Source of the DNA: Steroidobacteraceae bacterium
GTDB lineage: Bacteria > Pseudomonadota > Gammaproteobacteria > Steroidobacterales > Steroidobacteraceae
NCBI GenBank assembly: GCA_019187495.1
Contig: JABAQN010000003.1
Coordinates: 1 to 64,000 of the forward strand
DNA length: 64,000 nucleotides
Reading direction: 5' to 3'
The position numbers and the translations under genes were made by a program. Position 1 is the stretch's first letter. Every line of letters starts with the position of its first letter. The notes beneath the pieces were generated by a model, which searched no databases, was not told the origin of the DNA, and saw only the letters and a list, made by a program, of their open reading frames with translations. Positions 40,798 through 48,854 of this stretch are shown here, piece by piece.

Positions 40798-42730
40798 GGG
40801 GAGCACGCGGAAACTGCGCACGCTGCTCGTCGCGAACCGCGGCGAGATCGCCTGCCGCGTGATGCGCACCGCGCGACGGCTCGGCATGCGCACGGTGGCG
40901 GTCTATTCCGATGCCGATATCGATGCACTGCACGTCCGTACGGCCGATGCTGCCGTGCGGATCGGGCCCGCGGCGGCGCGTGAAAGCTACCTCGACATCG
41001 AGGCGGTGATTCGCGCCGCGCGGGAAAGCGGTGCCGATGCGATCCATCCGGGTTACGGATTCCTTTCGCAGAATGCCGAGTTCGCGGACGCCTGCGCGGC
41101 GGCCGATATCGTGTTCGTCGGGCCGAGCGGCGCCGCGATGCGCGCGATGGGCCGCAAGGATGAAGCGAAGGCGCTGATGCACGCGGCCGGCGTGCCGGTC
41201 GTGCCCGGCTGGCAGGGCGAGGACCAGTCGGATGCGACGCTGCTGCGCGAAGCGGAGCGGATCGGCTTTCCGCTGCTCGTCAAGGCGGTCGCGGGCGGGG
41301 GCGGAAAGGGCATGCGCGTGGCGCGCAGCTCCGCGGAACTGCCTGCGGCGCTCCCGGCCGCGCGCGGCGAGGCGATGCGCGCGTTCGGCGATGGCCGATT
41401 GCTGCTCGAGCGATTCATCGAGGCGCCGCGGCACGTCGAAGTGCAGGTGATCGCGGACCGGCACGGCCGCTGCCTGCATCTTCACGAGCGCGACTGCTCG
41501 CTGCAGCGGCGCTACCAGAAAGTGATCGAGGAATGTCCGGCGCCCGGGCTCTCGCCTGCATTGCGCGAGCGGCTCCACGACGCGGCCGTGCGCGCCGCGC
41601 AGGCCGTGCACTACGAGAACGCCGGCACGGTCGAGTTCATCGTCGCGGGCGATGACGGCTGGTTCCTCGAGATGAACACGCGCCTGCAGGTCGAACACCC
41701 GGTGACCGAGGCGGTGCTCGGCATCGATCTCGTCGAATGGCAGCTTCGGGTCGCGGCCGGCGAGCCGCTGCCGGCACAGGTCGCGGCGCCGCGCGGCCAC
41801 GCGTTCGAGGCGCGTGTCTACGCCGAGGACCCCCGCAACGGCTACCTGCCGACGGGCGGCCGCGTCGAAGTGCTGCGCTGGCCCGAGCGCGACGTGCGCG
41901 TCGACGCCGCGGTCGAGGAGGGCGATCGCGTGGTGACCGATTACGACGCGCTGCTCGCCAAGGTGATCGTCCACGCCGATTCGCGCGCGGCGGCGCTCAC
42001 GCGTCTCGAGGAGGCACTCCTCGAAACCCGCATCGAAGGCGTCACGACGAATCTCGCGGCGCTCGTGGCACTGACGCGCGACGCGGATTTCCGCGCCGGC
42101 CGCATGACCACGGGCCTCATCGACGCGCGCGGTGAGGCACTCCTTCCCGAGTCCTCCGCGCAGCGAGAACGCGCGGCGCAGCTCGCCGCCGCGGCGCTCC
42201 TTGCACCGTCCGGCGCGGAGGCCGCGGATCCCTGGGCCGCGAAGGACAACTGGCGCCTGCAAGGTCCGGTCGACGTCGCACTGCGCTTCACACCGGTTGG
42301 AGGGGCGCAGGTGCTGAAGGTGGCGGGCACAGGGCATTCGGCTATTGCGCCCAGGCCGCCAATGACGGAACACCCGGCGCCCGGCACCAATGCTTCGCCC
42401 GGCGTTCTCGTGCTGCCCGACGAAGTGCAGGTCTGGCTCGACGGCGAGTTCTTCCGCCTCGCCCGCGTGGCGCGCGGCGCGCCGGCCGAGGTGGCGGGCG
42501 GTGGCGGCGATGTGCTCGCGCCGATGCCGGGCGCCGTGCTCGACGTACGGGTCAAGGAAGGCGAGGAGGTTACTCGCGGCCAGCCGCTCGTCGTGCTCGA
42601 GGCGATGAAGATGGAGCATACGCTGCGCGCCGCCGGGCGCGGGCGCGTGGCCAGCGTGCATGTGCGCGCGGGCACGCGGGTGCGCGAGGGCGAGCGCCTG
42701 TTGTCGATCGAGGAAGCGAGCGACGCGTGA
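40790..42730 (+). CDS. liuD: Biotin-dependent acyl-CoA carboxylase alpha subunit (probably 3-methylcrotonyl-CoA)
   Basis: A 646-residue fusion of biotin carboxylase and biotin carrier. The carboxylase domain has [37 protein letters not shown], the Gly-rich ATP loop [14 protein letters not shown] and [20 protein letters not shown]. The carrier domain is at the end with the biotinyl Lys K607 in [13 protein letters not shown]. Coupling to liuA suggests 3-methylcrotonyl-CoA carboxylase; propionyl- or geranyl-CoA types remain possible. The beta (carboxyltransferase) subunit is not here. The ATG at 40790 is chosen over a GTG at 40784. Confidence 0.85.
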   Translation: MSRGSTRKLRTLLVANRGEIACRVMRTARRLGMRTVAVYSDADIDALHVRTADAAVRIGPAAARESYLDIEAVIRAARESGADAIHPGYGFLSQNAEFADACAAADIVFVGPSGAAMRAMGRKDEAKALMHAAGVPVVPGWQGEDQSDATLLREAERIGFPLLVKAVAGGGGKGMRVARSSAELPAALPAARGEAMRAFGDGRLLLERFIEAPRHVEVQVIADRHGRCLHLHERDCSLQRRYQKVIEECPAPGLSPALRERLHDAAVRAAQAVHYENAGTVEFIVAGDDGWFLEMNTRLQVEHPVTEAVLGIDLVEWQLRVAAGEPLPAQVAAPRGHAFEARVYAEDPRNGYLPTGGRVEVLRWPERDVRVDAAVEEGDRVVTDYDALLAKVIVHADSRAAALTRLEEALLETRIEGVTTNLAALVALTRDADFRAGRMTTGLIDARGEALLPESSAQRERAAQLAAAALLAPSGAEAADPWAAKDNWRLQGPVDVALRFTPVGGAQVLKVAGTGHSAIAPRPPMTEHPAPGTNASPGVLVLPDEVQVWLDGEFFRLARVARGAPAEVAGGGGDVLAPMPGAVLDVRVKEGEEVTRGQPLVVLEAMKMEHTLRAAGRGRVASVHVRAGTRVREGERLLSIEEASDA

Positions 42731-43410
42731 CAGTTCCGAATGGCCGCTACGCGCTGCTACTGCTCGCCGCCTGGTTCCTGCTGTGGCTGCCGCTCGCATT
42801 CGATCCGTTCGATCGCAGCGACTGGCTGCTCGAGAACGCGCTGCTCCTCGCCGCGATCGCACTGCTCGCCATCACCTGGCGCCCGTTTCCGCTGTCGCGC
42901 ACCTCGTACACGCTGATCTTCGTGTTCCTGTGCCTGCATACGATCGGCGCGCACTACACGTATGCACAGGTGCCGTACGACGCCTGGTCGCGCAACACGC
43001 TCGGCGTTTCGATCGATGCGCTCTTCGGCTGGGAGCGCAACAACTTCGATCGCGTCGTGCATTTCTCCTATGGCCTGCTGCTCGCCTACCCGATCCGGGA
43101 ACTCTTCCTTCGTGTCGCCGCGGTCAAGGGGTTCTGGGGCTACTTCCTGCCGCTCGATCTCACGATGTCGACCTCGGCACTCTACGAAATGATCGAATGG
43201 GCGGCGGCGGTCATGTTCGGCGGCGATCTCGGCGCGGCGTTCCTCGGCACGCAGGGCGACCAGTGGGACGCGCAGAAGGACATGGCGCTCGCGAGCCTCG
43301 GCGCGCTCGCGGCGATGTGCATCACCGCGGCCGTGAACTACCGCTACCAGCGTGATTTCGCGCGCGAGTGGCTCGAGAGCCTGCGGGTGAAGCGGCGCGC
43401 GCCGTTGTAG
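42727..43410 (+). CDS. DUF2238 membrane protein (first copy)
   Basis: Polytopic inner-membrane protein of 227 residues from a GTG overlapping the carboxylase stop. It has about six helices (for example LLLLAAWFLLWLPLAF, LLAAIALLAITW, LIFVFLCLHTIGAHYTYAQV) and the DUF2238 signatures GWERNNFDRVVHFSYGLLL, YEMIEWAAAV and LGTQGDQWDAQKDMALA, rich in His, Asp and Glu at membrane borders. Function unknown. A clear paralogue is at 55456-56181 on the other strand. Confidence 0.88.
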   Translation: MTVPNGRYALLLLAAWFLLWLPLAFDPFDRSDWLLENALLLAAIALLAITWRPFPLSRTSYTLIFVFLCLHTIGAHYTYAQVPYDAWSRNTLGVSIDALFGWERNNFDRVVHFSYGLLLAYPIRELFLRVAAVKGFWGYFLPLDLTMSTSALYEMIEWAAAVMFGGDLGAAFLGTQGDQWDAQKDMALASLGALAAMCITAAVNYRYQRDFAREWLESLRVKRRAPL

Positions 43411-43439
43411 CGGCTACGGGCATCCGTACCGCGCCCGCT

Positions 43440-43622
43440 CAATGCGACGTTGGATTTCGTATCCTGCGCCATCATTATCCTTGGCGCCTCACGCAGGCGC
43501 GTTCGCTCGACGAGCTTATGTCGCGTGTGAAGGAAGCGATTGAGCTTTGTATCGAAGAGCAGGGAACGGATCCGGCGCCGCTCGACTTTGTCGGGGTGCA
43601 ACGCGTCACGGTCAATGCGTGA
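43440..43622 (+). pseudogene. HicB-type antitoxin remnant
   Basis: Only the C-terminal part of a HicB antitoxin is recognisable: SLDELMSRVKEAIELCIEEQ, then PLDFVGVQRVTVNA, the typical HicB end. The frame runs back into the DUF2238 gene without a HicB N-terminus or plausible start, so the 5' part is degraded. Its stop overlaps the GTG of the HicA-like ORF, the normal coupling for hicBA pairs. Confidence 0.6.
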
Positions 43623-43783
43623 CTTCCTGCCCCGCGGTCGGGGGAAAGGAACCTGTGGCGGCGCTGATGGGCGCCGGTTTCGTGGTGGCAAGAATCATAG
43701 GAAGCCATCACTTCCTCCGCCGTGCCGACGGTCGTGTGACGGTGATTCCGGTCCACGCCGGTGAAACAATTGGATTCAAATGA
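43619..43783 (+). pseudogene. HicA-type toxin, C-terminally truncated
   Basis: A 54-residue ORF starting at a GTG overlapping hicB. It matches the YcfA/HicA mRNA-interferase fold: LMGAGFVVARIIGSHHFLRR, with the catalytic His in GSHH, then VTVIPVHAGETIG. The frame stops at IGFK, where family members continue with G-x-L-R-x-I-L-x-x-A. The last helix is missing, so the toxin is probably inactive. Confidence 0.6.
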
Positions 43784-43800
43784 CCGTCAGTGATGGCAGG

Positions 43801-43946
43801 TCACTTCTTCTGCAAGAATACTTCCGGTTCAATACCGGCTTGCCTGAGGATGGCGCGCAGCGTGCCCTCGGGCATATCGCCGGGATGGTTGAGGATCGTG
43901 GTGTAGCGATTGGTCTTGGGGTGATGGCGCGATAGCAAAAACCACT
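43801..43946 (-). pseudogene. HicA-type toxin fragment, 5'-truncated
   Basis: In a frame with no start codon, this strand reads WFLLSRHHPKTNRYTTILNH, then PGDMPEGTLRAILRQAGIEP and FLQKK. This is the C-terminal half of a HicA-like toxin (GDxPxGTLRxILRQAG). The preceding HicB-like gene ends 12 bp upstream on the same strand, so this was its partner. The N-terminal strand and helix are lost. Confidence 0.65.
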
Positions 43947-43957
43947 CAGCCGTCCCA

Positions 43958-44179
43958 TCAGGTGGCGACGATCACCGGGTAGTCGAAGGACTCGGCGACG
44001 GTGGGCAGCCGGGTGCCGCTCTGCGCCTCAATGAGCTTCTTGGCGACATCGCGCGCAATCTCGATGGTCGCCTGGATCGTGCGCCCCTGAGCGATGAGCC
44101 CCTGCACATCGTCGCTGATGGCGAGATAGACGCCTTGTAGCGCGAATTCCGGCAAAGCCGGGCCACCATTCCGACTCAC
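43958..44179 (-). CDS. HicB-family antitoxin
   Basis: A 73-residue ORF from a GTG. The core VYLAISDDVQGLIAQGRTIQ then IEIARDVAKKLIEAQ matches the HicB partial RNase-H fold used to bind HicA, and it ends FDYPVIVAT. The usual HicB C-terminal DNA-binding segment is absent, but short forms exist. Its toxin partner downstream is a fragment, so it is probably an orphan. An in-frame start further upstream was not found. Confidence 0.65.
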   Translation of the reverse strand: MSRNGGPALPEFALQGVYLAISDDVQGLIAQGRTIQATIEIARDVAKKLIEAQSGTRLPTVAESFDYPVIVAT

Positions 44180-44257
44180 GCGGGGTCATCATTCCGGACG
44201 ATGCCGGGCTGGCGGGGTATTGCGCCCGAGGCGATGCCGGTGCATACAGTCCTCTCC

Positions 44258-45247
44258 ATGAAAGCGATGTGCCTGCAAAGGGCGGGTGAGCCGCTCGTCG
44301 CCGTCGTGCGGTCCACGCCGGTACCGGGTCCGCGACAGCTGCTGATCGAGGTCCTGGCCTGCGGCGTGTGCCGGACCGACCTGCACGTGCGCGACGCGGA
44401 ACTGCCCGGCATCCGCTATCCGATAGTTCCGGGGCACGAGATCGTCGGCCGCGTCGTCCAGGCCGGTGCATCCGTGCAGGGGATCGCGGCGGGAAGCCGC
44501 GTCGGCGTGCCGTGGCTGGGATCGACCTGCGGCAAATGCCTCTATTGCACGAGCAGGCGGGAGAATCTCTGCGACGAGGCCCGCTTCACCGGGTACTCGA
44601 TCGACGGCGGCTACGCGGAGTTCGTGGTGGCCGATGCGGACTTCTGCCTGCGGATTCCGGAGCGTTACTCGAACGTGGAAGCGGCACCTCTCCTTTGCGC
44701 CGGCCTGATCGGCTATCGCGCGCTCGCTGCCGCGGGCAGCGCGCGCGATGTCGGGCTCTATGGCTTCGGGGCCGCGGCGCATCTGATCGCGCAGATCTGT
44801 CGCGCGCAGGGGCGGCGGGTGTTTGCATTCACGCGGCCCGGCGATCGGGCCGGACAGGGCTTCGCGCGGCGCCTCGGTGCGGCCTGGGCTGGCGGGTCGG
44901 ACGAGCCGCCCCCGGAATTGCTCGATGCGGCGATCATTTTCGCGCCGGTCGGGGCCCTGGTGCCCGCGGCTCTCGCCGCGACGCGCAAGGGCGGCAAGGT
45001 CGTGTGCGCCGGCATTCACATGAGCGACATCCCGTCTTTTCCCTACGACGCGTTGTGGGGCGAACGCTCGATCCAGTCGGTGGCGAATCTCACGCGGGCG
45101 GACGGCGCGGCGTTCATGAAGCTCGCAGCCGACGTGCGTCTCGAAGTCGACGCGCAGGTGTTTGCGCTCGAGGCGGCGAACGAGGCGCTCGAGCGCCTTC
45201 GTTCGGGTGAGGTAGAGGGCGCGGCCGTGCTCGAAATTGCAAGGTAG
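44258..45247 (+). CDS. Zinc-dependent alcohol dehydrogenase
   Basis: Medium-chain NAD(P)-dependent alcohol dehydrogenase of 329 residues. Catalytic zinc ligands lie in LACGVCRTDLHV (Cys) and VPGHEIVGRV (His-Glu). The structural zinc site is STCGKCLYCTSRRENLC. The nucleotide fold reads VGLYGFGAAAHLIAQI, and DARFTGYSIDGGYAE-like sequence precedes it. The ATG at 44258 begins the domain directly; an in-frame ATG at 44234 is possible. As first gene of the stress-type island it may dispose of reducing power under low oxygen (inference). Confidence 0.9.
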   Translation: MKAMCLQRAGEPLVAVVRSTPVPGPRQLLIEVLACGVCRTDLHVRDAELPGIRYPIVPGHEIVGRVVQAGASVQGIAAGSRVGVPWLGSTCGKCLYCTSRRENLCDEARFTGYSIDGGYAEFVVADADFCLRIPERYSNVEAAPLLCAGLIGYRALAAAGSARDVGLYGFGAAAHLIAQICRAQGRRVFAFTRPGDRAGQGFARRLGAAWAGGSDEPPPELLDAAIIFAPVGALVPAALAATRKGGKVVCAGIHMSDIPSFPYDALWGERSIQSVANLTRADGAAFMKLAADVRLEVDAQVFALEAANEALERLRSGEVEGAAVLEIAR

Positions 45248-45275
45248 GCACGAATCCCGTCGCAGCCGTCTCCGC

Positions 45276-45743
45276 TCAGGGGCGCAGTGCGGCTTCGGTC
45301 CTGCGCCCGGCGCGCATCGTTCCTTTCACGTCGTCGAACACGCCAGCGAGCGAATCGAGGACGTCATCGAGTGACAGCACACCGCGCAGCTCGCCGCGGG
45401 TGCCGACAATCGGCAGGCGTCGTACCCCGATGCGGCGCATCTCCCGCAGGGCGGTTCCCACCGGTTCCGTTTCCTGCACGGTGACCGGCTGGCGGGTCAT
45501 CACGTCGCCGACGCGAAGTGCCTGCGGGTTCTCTCCGGGCGCTACCACGGTGACCACTATGTCCCGATCCGTGATCACGCCGACGGGCTTTTCGTCACCG
45601 GAGGCCAGATCTGGTTCGGTGACGATGAGATAACCCACATGTCGCTGGCGCATGACCTTGGCGGCCGCGACGAGTTCGTCGAAGGCGCGTACCGTGACCA
45701 CGTCGCGCTGCATGAGTGTGCTGATGTTCATGAGCAGTTCCAT
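45276..45743 (-). CDS. CBS-domain-pair protein
   Basis: A stand-alone Bateman module of 155 residues. CBS1 is ISTLMQRDVVTVRAFDELVA to VGVITDRDIVVTVVA; CBS2 is VGDVMTRQPVTVQETEPVGT to LRGVLSLDDVLDSLAGVFD. Such modules bind adenosyl ligands; in M. tuberculosis the similar Hrp1 belongs to the DosR regulon. The start at 45743 is used; an ATG at 45731 (MNISTLM) is as likely. It follows the EF-hand gene by 15 bp, so the two form an operon reading away from the CTACGTAG boxes. Confidence 0.9.
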   Translation of the reverse strand: MELLMNISTLMQRDVVTVRAFDELVAAAKVMRQRHVGYLIVTEPDLASGDEKPVGVITDRDIVVTVVAPGENPQALRVGDVMTRQPVTVQETEPVGTALREMRRIGVRRLPIVGTRGELRGVLSLDDVLDSLAGVFDDVKGTMRAGRRTEAALRP

Positions 45744-45758
45744 TTTCGTGATGAGAGG

Positions 45759-46004
45759 TCAGTCGATCCACCAGGCATGGAATTCGTCGAAACCGATGCT
45801 TCCGTCCCGATCGGTGTCGATCTCGTCGAAGCCGATCTCGAGTTCCTGCCTGGACATGCCGGCATCCTGCGCCGCGAGGAATTGCACGAACTCATCGAAT
45901 TCCATGCGATCGTCATGATTGCGATCGAAGTGGGTGAAGTCCTCGCGGAGACGGGTGCGATCGTCTGCGTTGTCCGATAGCGGAAGATCCATGGCTTGAT
46001 TCAT
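45759..46004 (-). CDS. Small cytoplasmic EF-hand protein
   Basis: An 81-residue acidic protein with two EF-hand loops. The first, DRNHDDRMEFDEF, has Asp/Asn/Asp and the closing Glu; the second, DTDRDGSIGFDEF, is fully canonical with Gly at 6, Ile at 8 and Glu at 12. There is no signal peptide, so it should sense or buffer Ca2+ inside the cell, which is rare in bacteria. The ATG at 46004 is chosen because homologous sequence begins near it. A P-type ATPase of P2-like type is encoded in the same island. Confidence 0.88.
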   Translation of the reverse strand: MNQAMDLPLSDNADDRTRLREDFTHFDRNHDDRMEFDEFVQFLAAQDAGMSRQELEIGFDEIDTDRDGSIGFDEFHAWWID

Positions 46005-46092
46005 GGGTGAGGAGCGCCATTGCCTGCCTGTGTGCTTCGTGCATCGTGCCGCGCGATGATCCGGGAACCTATCCGGAGTAATCCGGGCGCGT

Positions 46093-46152
46093 CTACGTAG
46101 AAGAAGCGATGCGCACTCGGCCGCGGCGCGTCTGCGCCGCGAAGCTACGTAG
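46093..46152. promoter_or_regulatory. Twin CTACGTAG palindromes flanking a perfect hairpin
   Basis: Identical 8-bp palindromes CTACGTAG lie at 46093-46100 and 46145-46152, 52 bp apart (about five helical turns). Between them an 8-bp inverted repeat, CGCGGCGC / GCGCCGCG, with loop GTCT occupies 46122-46141. The block sits near the middle of the 240-bp gap between the EF-hand gene (88 bp away) and the DUF2934 gene (92 bp away). The boxes resemble FixJ-type sites ending in ACGTAG. They are candidate operators for both divergent operons. Confidence 0.55.
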
Positions 46153-46244
46153 GCTCCGAAGCAATCCGCGGAAAGTGCCGATCGCGAGCCGCACGTCTCG
46201 TGCCTAACATCTTGCATTCGCATGCCGTGCAGGAGGAGCAAGAA

Positions 46245-46553
46245 ATGAATACGCAGATCCAGGGCAGTTCCTGGCAGGCCAACCAGCGCGGTCAGCCGAA
46301 GGTGACTGACGTACCGGCGAATCCGGCCAGAGGTGAGGCCCAGACCAACCCCGGGCCCGGCTCTGCCTCGGACCGCTCGAATACTTCCATGTCCGCCGAG
46401 CAGCGCTGCGTCTGGATTTCCCGGGCCGCGTACTTCCGCGCCGAACATCGCGGCTTCGAGCCGGGGCACGACGTCGAGGACTGGCTGGCGGCCGAAGACG
46501 AGATCGACGCCATTCTGATGCGGGGGGAAGCCCCGGATCCGGATCATCTCTGA
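46245..46553 (+). CDS. DUF2934-domain protein
   Basis: A 102-residue soluble protein: a disordered Gln/Asn/Pro/Ser-rich first half, then the DUF2934 motif (IAYxLAExRGxxPGxxxxDWxxAExE) seen as AYFRAEHRGFEPGHDVEDWL then AAEDEI. Function unknown; the domain often sits beside stress genes. AGGAGG at 46231-46236 lies eight bases before the ATG at 46245 and decides the start against an upstream ATG at 46200. Hsp20 follows 23 bp downstream. Confidence 0.85.
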   Translation: MNTQIQGSSWQANQRGQPKVTDVPANPARGEAQTNPGPGSASDRSNTSMSAEQRCVWISRAAYFRAEHRGFEPGHDVEDWLAAEDEIDAILMRGEAPDPDHL

Positions 46554-46576
46554 CAGGTATAACGAGGAGGAAATCC

Positions 46577-47020
46577 ATGAACATCATTCGCTGGGAGCCG
46601 TTCCGGTCGATCGAGGATGCCTTCGGGCGTCTGCCGAGTCTCTTCGACCGGTGGCAGTGGATGCGCGATTCGGACGGCGAGACACGCTTCGAGTGGTCAC
46701 CGTCCGCCGATATCAGCGAGACCGAGGCCGAGTATCTGGTGCGCGCGGTGCTGCCTGCCGTGAAGAAGGAGGATGTGCAGGTCACGTACGACGATGGGAT
46801 GCTGACCGTCTCGGGGGAGCGCAAGCAGGAGAAGGAGGCGAAGGGCGAGAAATTCCATCGCGTCGAGAGTTTCTACGGAAAGTTCTCGCGCAGTTTCTCG
46901 CTGCCGAACAACGTGGACAGCAGCGCGATTCGCGCCGAATCAAAGGATGGAGTGCTGACCATCCGTGTGCCCAAGGTCAGCAAGGAGAGCAAGAAGGCTA
47001 CGGAAATCCGGGTGCAATAG
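46577..47020 (+). CDS. Small heat shock protein, Hsp20 family
   Basis: ATP-independent holdase of 147 residues. The alpha-crystallin domain runs about 45-140: WSPSADISETEAEYLVRAVL, PAVKKEDVQVTYDDGMLTVS, FYGKFSRSFSLPNNVD and DGVLTIRVPKV. GAGGAGG lies 8 bases before the ATG. No classic CIRCE or ROSE element was seen. It is co-directional with the DUF2934 gene. The 3' end overlaps the convergent ribonucleotide reductase gene by 23 bp. Confidence 0.94.
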   Translation: MNIIRWEPFRSIEDAFGRLPSLFDRWQWMRDSDGETRFEWSPSADISETEAEYLVRAVLPAVKKEDVQVTYDDGMLTVSGERKQEKEAKGEKFHRVESFYGKFSRSFSLPNNVDSSAIRAESKDGVLTIRVPKVSKESKKATEIRVQ

Positions 47021-48854
47021 CCGCCGCAGGCCCGCAGTTTGCGCACTCCGCCGGCGCGGACTCCGCCGAGTCGGGTCCGCGCGGGCGGAGAATGCCCGCT
47101 CGCGCCTCCGGGCGGTGCAGCGTGCAGCCCTTCAGCCCGAGATCGTAGGCTGCTTCCAGGATGGTCGCTGCGGCGCCGCGATCGATGTCACGACCGAGCG
47201 TGATCGTCTTCGAGATCGCTCCGTCGACGAATGGCTGCAAGGCCGCCTGCATCAGCAGGTGCCCGGTTGGCGCAATGGTGTCGCCGGTCGCGAAACAGGC
47301 GGGTGGTTCGATGGTGCGGCCCGGGTTGCGGGTACGCCAGCAGGCGTACGCGAAGTCGACCACGGGGAACTCTCTTTGCTCGCCCCGGGCACCGGCGACG
47401 CGGCGTGTGGCCTCCGTCGCGAAGATCGGCTCGATACCACTGCTCACGTTGCCCGCAAGGAGGCTGATGGTGCCTGCCGGCGCCAGTGCGAGCAGGTGAC
47501 TGTTGCGGATGCCGTGACGGCGGATTCCGGCGCAAATGCCGGCCGGGAGCGCACGAACGAACGGGCTTTCGAGATGGCGCGCACCGTCGAAAGCCGGGAA
47601 AGGGCCGCGGCTGGCAGCGAGGTCGATCGAGGCGCCGTAGGCGGTATCGCGGATGGTTCGCAAAATGCCGGCGGCTGCGTTGCGGGCCTCCGGCGTGTCA
47701 TATCCCAGCCCGAGCATCGCGAGCGCATCAGCGAGCCCCGTGACTCCCAGGCCGATTCGACGTGTGCGGCAGGCCTCCTCGCGTTGTCGCGGAAGCGGGA
47801 AACCCGAGATGTCGATGACGTTGTCGAGAAACCGGACGGCGAGACGCACAGCCCCGCAAATCGCCGCCTGGTCGACGCGAGCGGCGGGCGTGAATGGATC
47901 GTCGATGAACCGTGTGAGATTGATCGATCCAAGGTTGCAGGCACCATACTGCGGCAAGGGTTCCTCGGCGCACGGGTTCGTGGCGCTCAGCGTTTCGCGA
48001 TAACCGAGGTTGTTGGCGGCGTTGATCCGGTCGATGAACAACACCCCCGGCTCGGCCGTTTCATATGCGCTGGCGCAGAGTTTCGACCACAGTTGCCGCG
48101 CGGATACCCGCTTCATGATGCTGCAGGGCTGCGGTTCCCGCGATCCGCTCCAGGGACGTTCGACGCATCCGGAATGATCAGTAGCCGCGAGCGCAGCAGC
48201 GGGGAAGACGAGTGGCCACGGTGCATCGGCGCGGACGGCCTGCATGAATGCATCAGTGATCAGGACCGACAGGTTGAAGTGGCTCAGTGCATCCGCTTTT
48301 CGCTTTGCATCGATGAATTCCTCGATGTCGGGGTGATCACAACGCAAGGTCGCCATCATCGCGCCGCGCCGCGCACCGGTCGACCCGATCGTTGCGCACG
48401 TGGCATCCCACACGCGCAGGTAGGACACCGGGCCCGCGGCGACGAGTCCCGTCGCATGGATCCGGCTGCCGCGCGGCCGGAGCGTGGAGAAGTCGTAGCC
48501 GACGCCGCCGCCCTGCTGCATCGTCAGGGCGCCTTCCCTGAGTGCCTCGAAGATGCCATCGACGGAGTCATCGAGTGCGCCCATGACGAAGCAGCTGAAA
48601 AGCGTGACCGGGCGGCGCGTGCCCGCGCCCGCGATGATGCGTCCGCCGGGCAGGAACTGATAGTCACGCAGCAGCGCGGAGAAGCGCCCGCTCCACTCGC
48701 CGGGATCGGCTTCGGCGGCGGCAACGGCCAGCGCGACGCGCTCCCAAGTGTCCTCGATGGCGCGCTCGGGGGGGCGGGCATCGGGGTCGCGATAGCGCGT
48801 GCGCCAGATGTACTCGGGCAGACCGCCCGCAATCGACCTCGACACGGCTGTCAC
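46998..48854 (-). CDS. nrdJ: Adenosylcobalamin-dependent (class II) ribonucleotide reductase
   Basis: Reduces ribonucleotides without oxygen, using a B12-generated radical. The 618 residues show the first redox Cys (C88, TLFSCFVMGALDDS), GGGVGYDFSTLRPRGS, the active site NPCAEEPLPQYGACNLGSIN (C294, E296, C306), the loop LAPAGTISLLAGNVSSGIEP and a C-terminal CxxC tail (ECANCG) for re-reduction. This short architecture without an ATP cone fits class II. The GTG start (48854) overlaps the P-type ATPase stop, so it is coupled to that gene. Confidence 0.9.
   Translation of the reverse strand: MTAVSRSIAGGLPEYIWRTRYRDPDARPPERAIEDTWERVALAVAAAEADPGEWSGRFSALLRDYQFLPGGRIIAGAGTRRPVTLFSCFVMGALDDSVDGIFEALREGALTMQQGGGVGYDFSTLRPRGSRIHATGLVAAGPVSYLRVWDATCATIGSTGARRGAMMATLRCDHPDIEEFIDAKRKADALSHFNLSVLITDAFMQAVRADAPWPLVFPAAALAATDHSGCVERPWSGSREPQPCSIMKRVSARQLWSKLCASAYETAEPGVLFIDRINAANNLGYRETLSATNPCAEEPLPQYGACNLGSINLTRFIDDPFTPAARVDQAAICGAVRLAVRFLDNVIDISGFPLPRQREEACRTRRIGLGVTGLADALAMLGLGYDTPEARNAAAGILRTIRDTAYGASIDLAASRGPFPAFDGARHLESPFVRALPAGICAGIRRHGIRNSHLLALAPAGTISLLAGNVSSGIEPIFATEATRRVAGARGEQREFPVVDFAYACWRTRNPGRTIEPPACFATGDTIAPTGHLLMQAALQPFVDGAISKTITLGRDIDRGAAATILEAAYDLGLKGCTLHRPEARAGILRPRGPDSAESAPAECANCGPAAAIAPGFP

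Noticed and set aside
43776-43958. Minus-strand frame starting at an ATG overlapping hicB
   Set aside because: This frame gives no HicA likeness; the HicA-like sequence is in another frame of the same strand, so the overlap start looks accidental or frameshifted.
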